From positions 1-64,000 of the forward strand of contig JAACDB010000082.1 in assembly GCA_009937095.1 (NCBI GenBank): DNA of 64,000 bases. Reading direction: 5' to 3'. This document shows, in pieces, positions 63,544 through 64,000 of this stretch (positions within the stretch are counted from its first letter, which is position 1; the number at the start of each line of letters is the position of its first letter). The notes under the pieces were generated by a model that was not told the DNA's origin, made no database searches, and was given only the letters and a program-made list of their open reading frames with translations. This stretch comes from Verrucomicrobiota bacterium. GTDB taxonomy: Bacteria > Verrucomicrobiota > Verrucomicrobiia > Opitutales > Coraliomargaritaceae. The position numbers were made by a program, and so were the translations under genes.

Positions 63544-63600
63544 AATTTATTACTTTAGGATTTACCCAGCTCATAATTTAATGAGTATTTCACTTGCAAC

Positions 63601-64000
63601 ATGAATAAAATCACCGCGTCCAAAAATAAATCCGCAACACCCACATCCAGTCATGACCTCGAGGTCAAAGACGGACAGATTATCTTCAACTCGGTTTGGA
63701 ACAAATTAGTGGAGGAAATAGGTGAGGAGAACCTGCGTTTTCCAAAGGAAATATTCTGGCTGAATGGTGCGCCAGGAGCTGGTAAAGGTACCAACACGGA
63801 TTTTATAATGCGCTATCGCGATTTGACTGCTCCGCCGCTGGTGGTCAGTTCCGAACTTCAAAGCCCCGATGCCCGAGCCCGCATTGATGCCGGTCAACTG
63901 GTTGGCGACCGCGAGGTTGCAGAAATCATTTTACGGCGTCTGCTCAACCCGGAATTTCAATTTGGTGCGGTGGTGGACGGCTTTCCGCGTACTAAGGTTC
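63601..64000 (+). CDS. Adenylate kinase family protein, N-terminal part (runs off the window)
   Basis: The 133 visible residues start at ATG 63601 and continue to the window edge. After a charged N-terminal extension of about 45 residues, the P-loop [18 protein letters not shown] appears, then [27 protein letters not shown] in pattern, and DGFPRTKV, the adk signature that binds the second nucleotide. Adenylate kinases convert ATP + AMP to 2 ADP. The N-terminal extension is unusual for Adk (normally begins at the P-loop). C-terminal part unknown. Confidence 0.85.
   Translation, partial: MNKITASKNKSATPTSSHDLEVKDGQIIFNSVWNKLVEEIGEENLRFPKEIFWLNGAPGAGKGTNTDFIMRYRDLTAPPLVVSSELQSPDARARIDAGQLVGDREVAEIILRRLLNPEFQFGAVVDGFPRTKV

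Overview
The window looks like chromosomal DNA of a marine, Gram-negative member of the Verrucomicrobiota, most likely Opitutae/Puniceicoccales. The inference rests on LpxK (lipid A synthesis), a PEP-CTERM exported protein of the VPEAST type, many formylglycine sulfatases, an McsA-McsB-ClpC cluster outside the Firmicutes, and weak Shine-Dalgarno use. No database search was possible; all family calls come from motifs and overall protein character.

Layout. 0-16.2 kb is mostly housekeeping: the start of feoB behind a DtxR/FeoA regulator, two tiny exported Cys-rich proteins (one metallothionein-like), rho, a gyrB-gyrA-ECF sigma-anti-sigma run, an Rrf2 regulator facing an SLC13-type permease, a GreA-like protein, a lipoprotein, a UvrD-type helicase and isochorismate synthase. 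16.2-17.0 kb is an AT-rich junction with a tRNA fragment, tRNA-Asn and the N-terminal stump of an integrase-like gene. 17.0-34.4 kb is a polysaccharide-utilisation island: LacI regulator, beta-propeller glycosidase, GH2 beta-galactosidase, sulfatase with a Big2 domain, GH86-type agarase/porphyranase, PEP-CTERM protein, sulfatase, GPH sugar symporter and two more sulfatases. 34.6-53.4 kb holds acetate use (acs, DUF4212 subunit, Na+/solute symporter), hisF, an amidohydrolase, a branched-chain aminotransferase, mcsA-mcsB-clpC, a uracil-DNA glycosylase, hflX, a beta-helix protein, two HAD phosphatases and an SGNH hydrolase. 53.5-58.3 kb is a second small carbohydrate locus: tRNA-His, a GH42 C-terminal remnant, a fifth sulfatase, an exported protein and the radical-SAM sulfatase-maturing enzyme. 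serC, topB, lpxK and a partial adenylate kinase gene close the window.

How it fits together. The island reads as a pathway for a sulfated galactan of red-algal type (agar/porphyran): exported GH86 and sulfatases act outside the cytoplasm, GPH imports oligosaccharides, and the signal-less GH2 and propeller enzymes finish the job inside. anSME at 57-58 kb would install formylglycine in the sulfatases. A 14-bp near-palindrome (consensus TTTACACGTGTAAA) overlaps the promoter region of the LacI/glycosidase pair, the PEP-CTERM gene, the outer sulfatase and, 22 kb further on, the second exported protein. I propose it as the operator of a LacI regulon joining both loci.

Most puzzling is that four otherwise intact genes (gyrA, clpC, anSME, the propeller glycosidase) each carry one in-frame stop codon and no frameshift. 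All four can be explained by single G:C to T:A changes. They are sequence error, oxidative damage, real mutation or readthrough; the sequence alone cannot decide.
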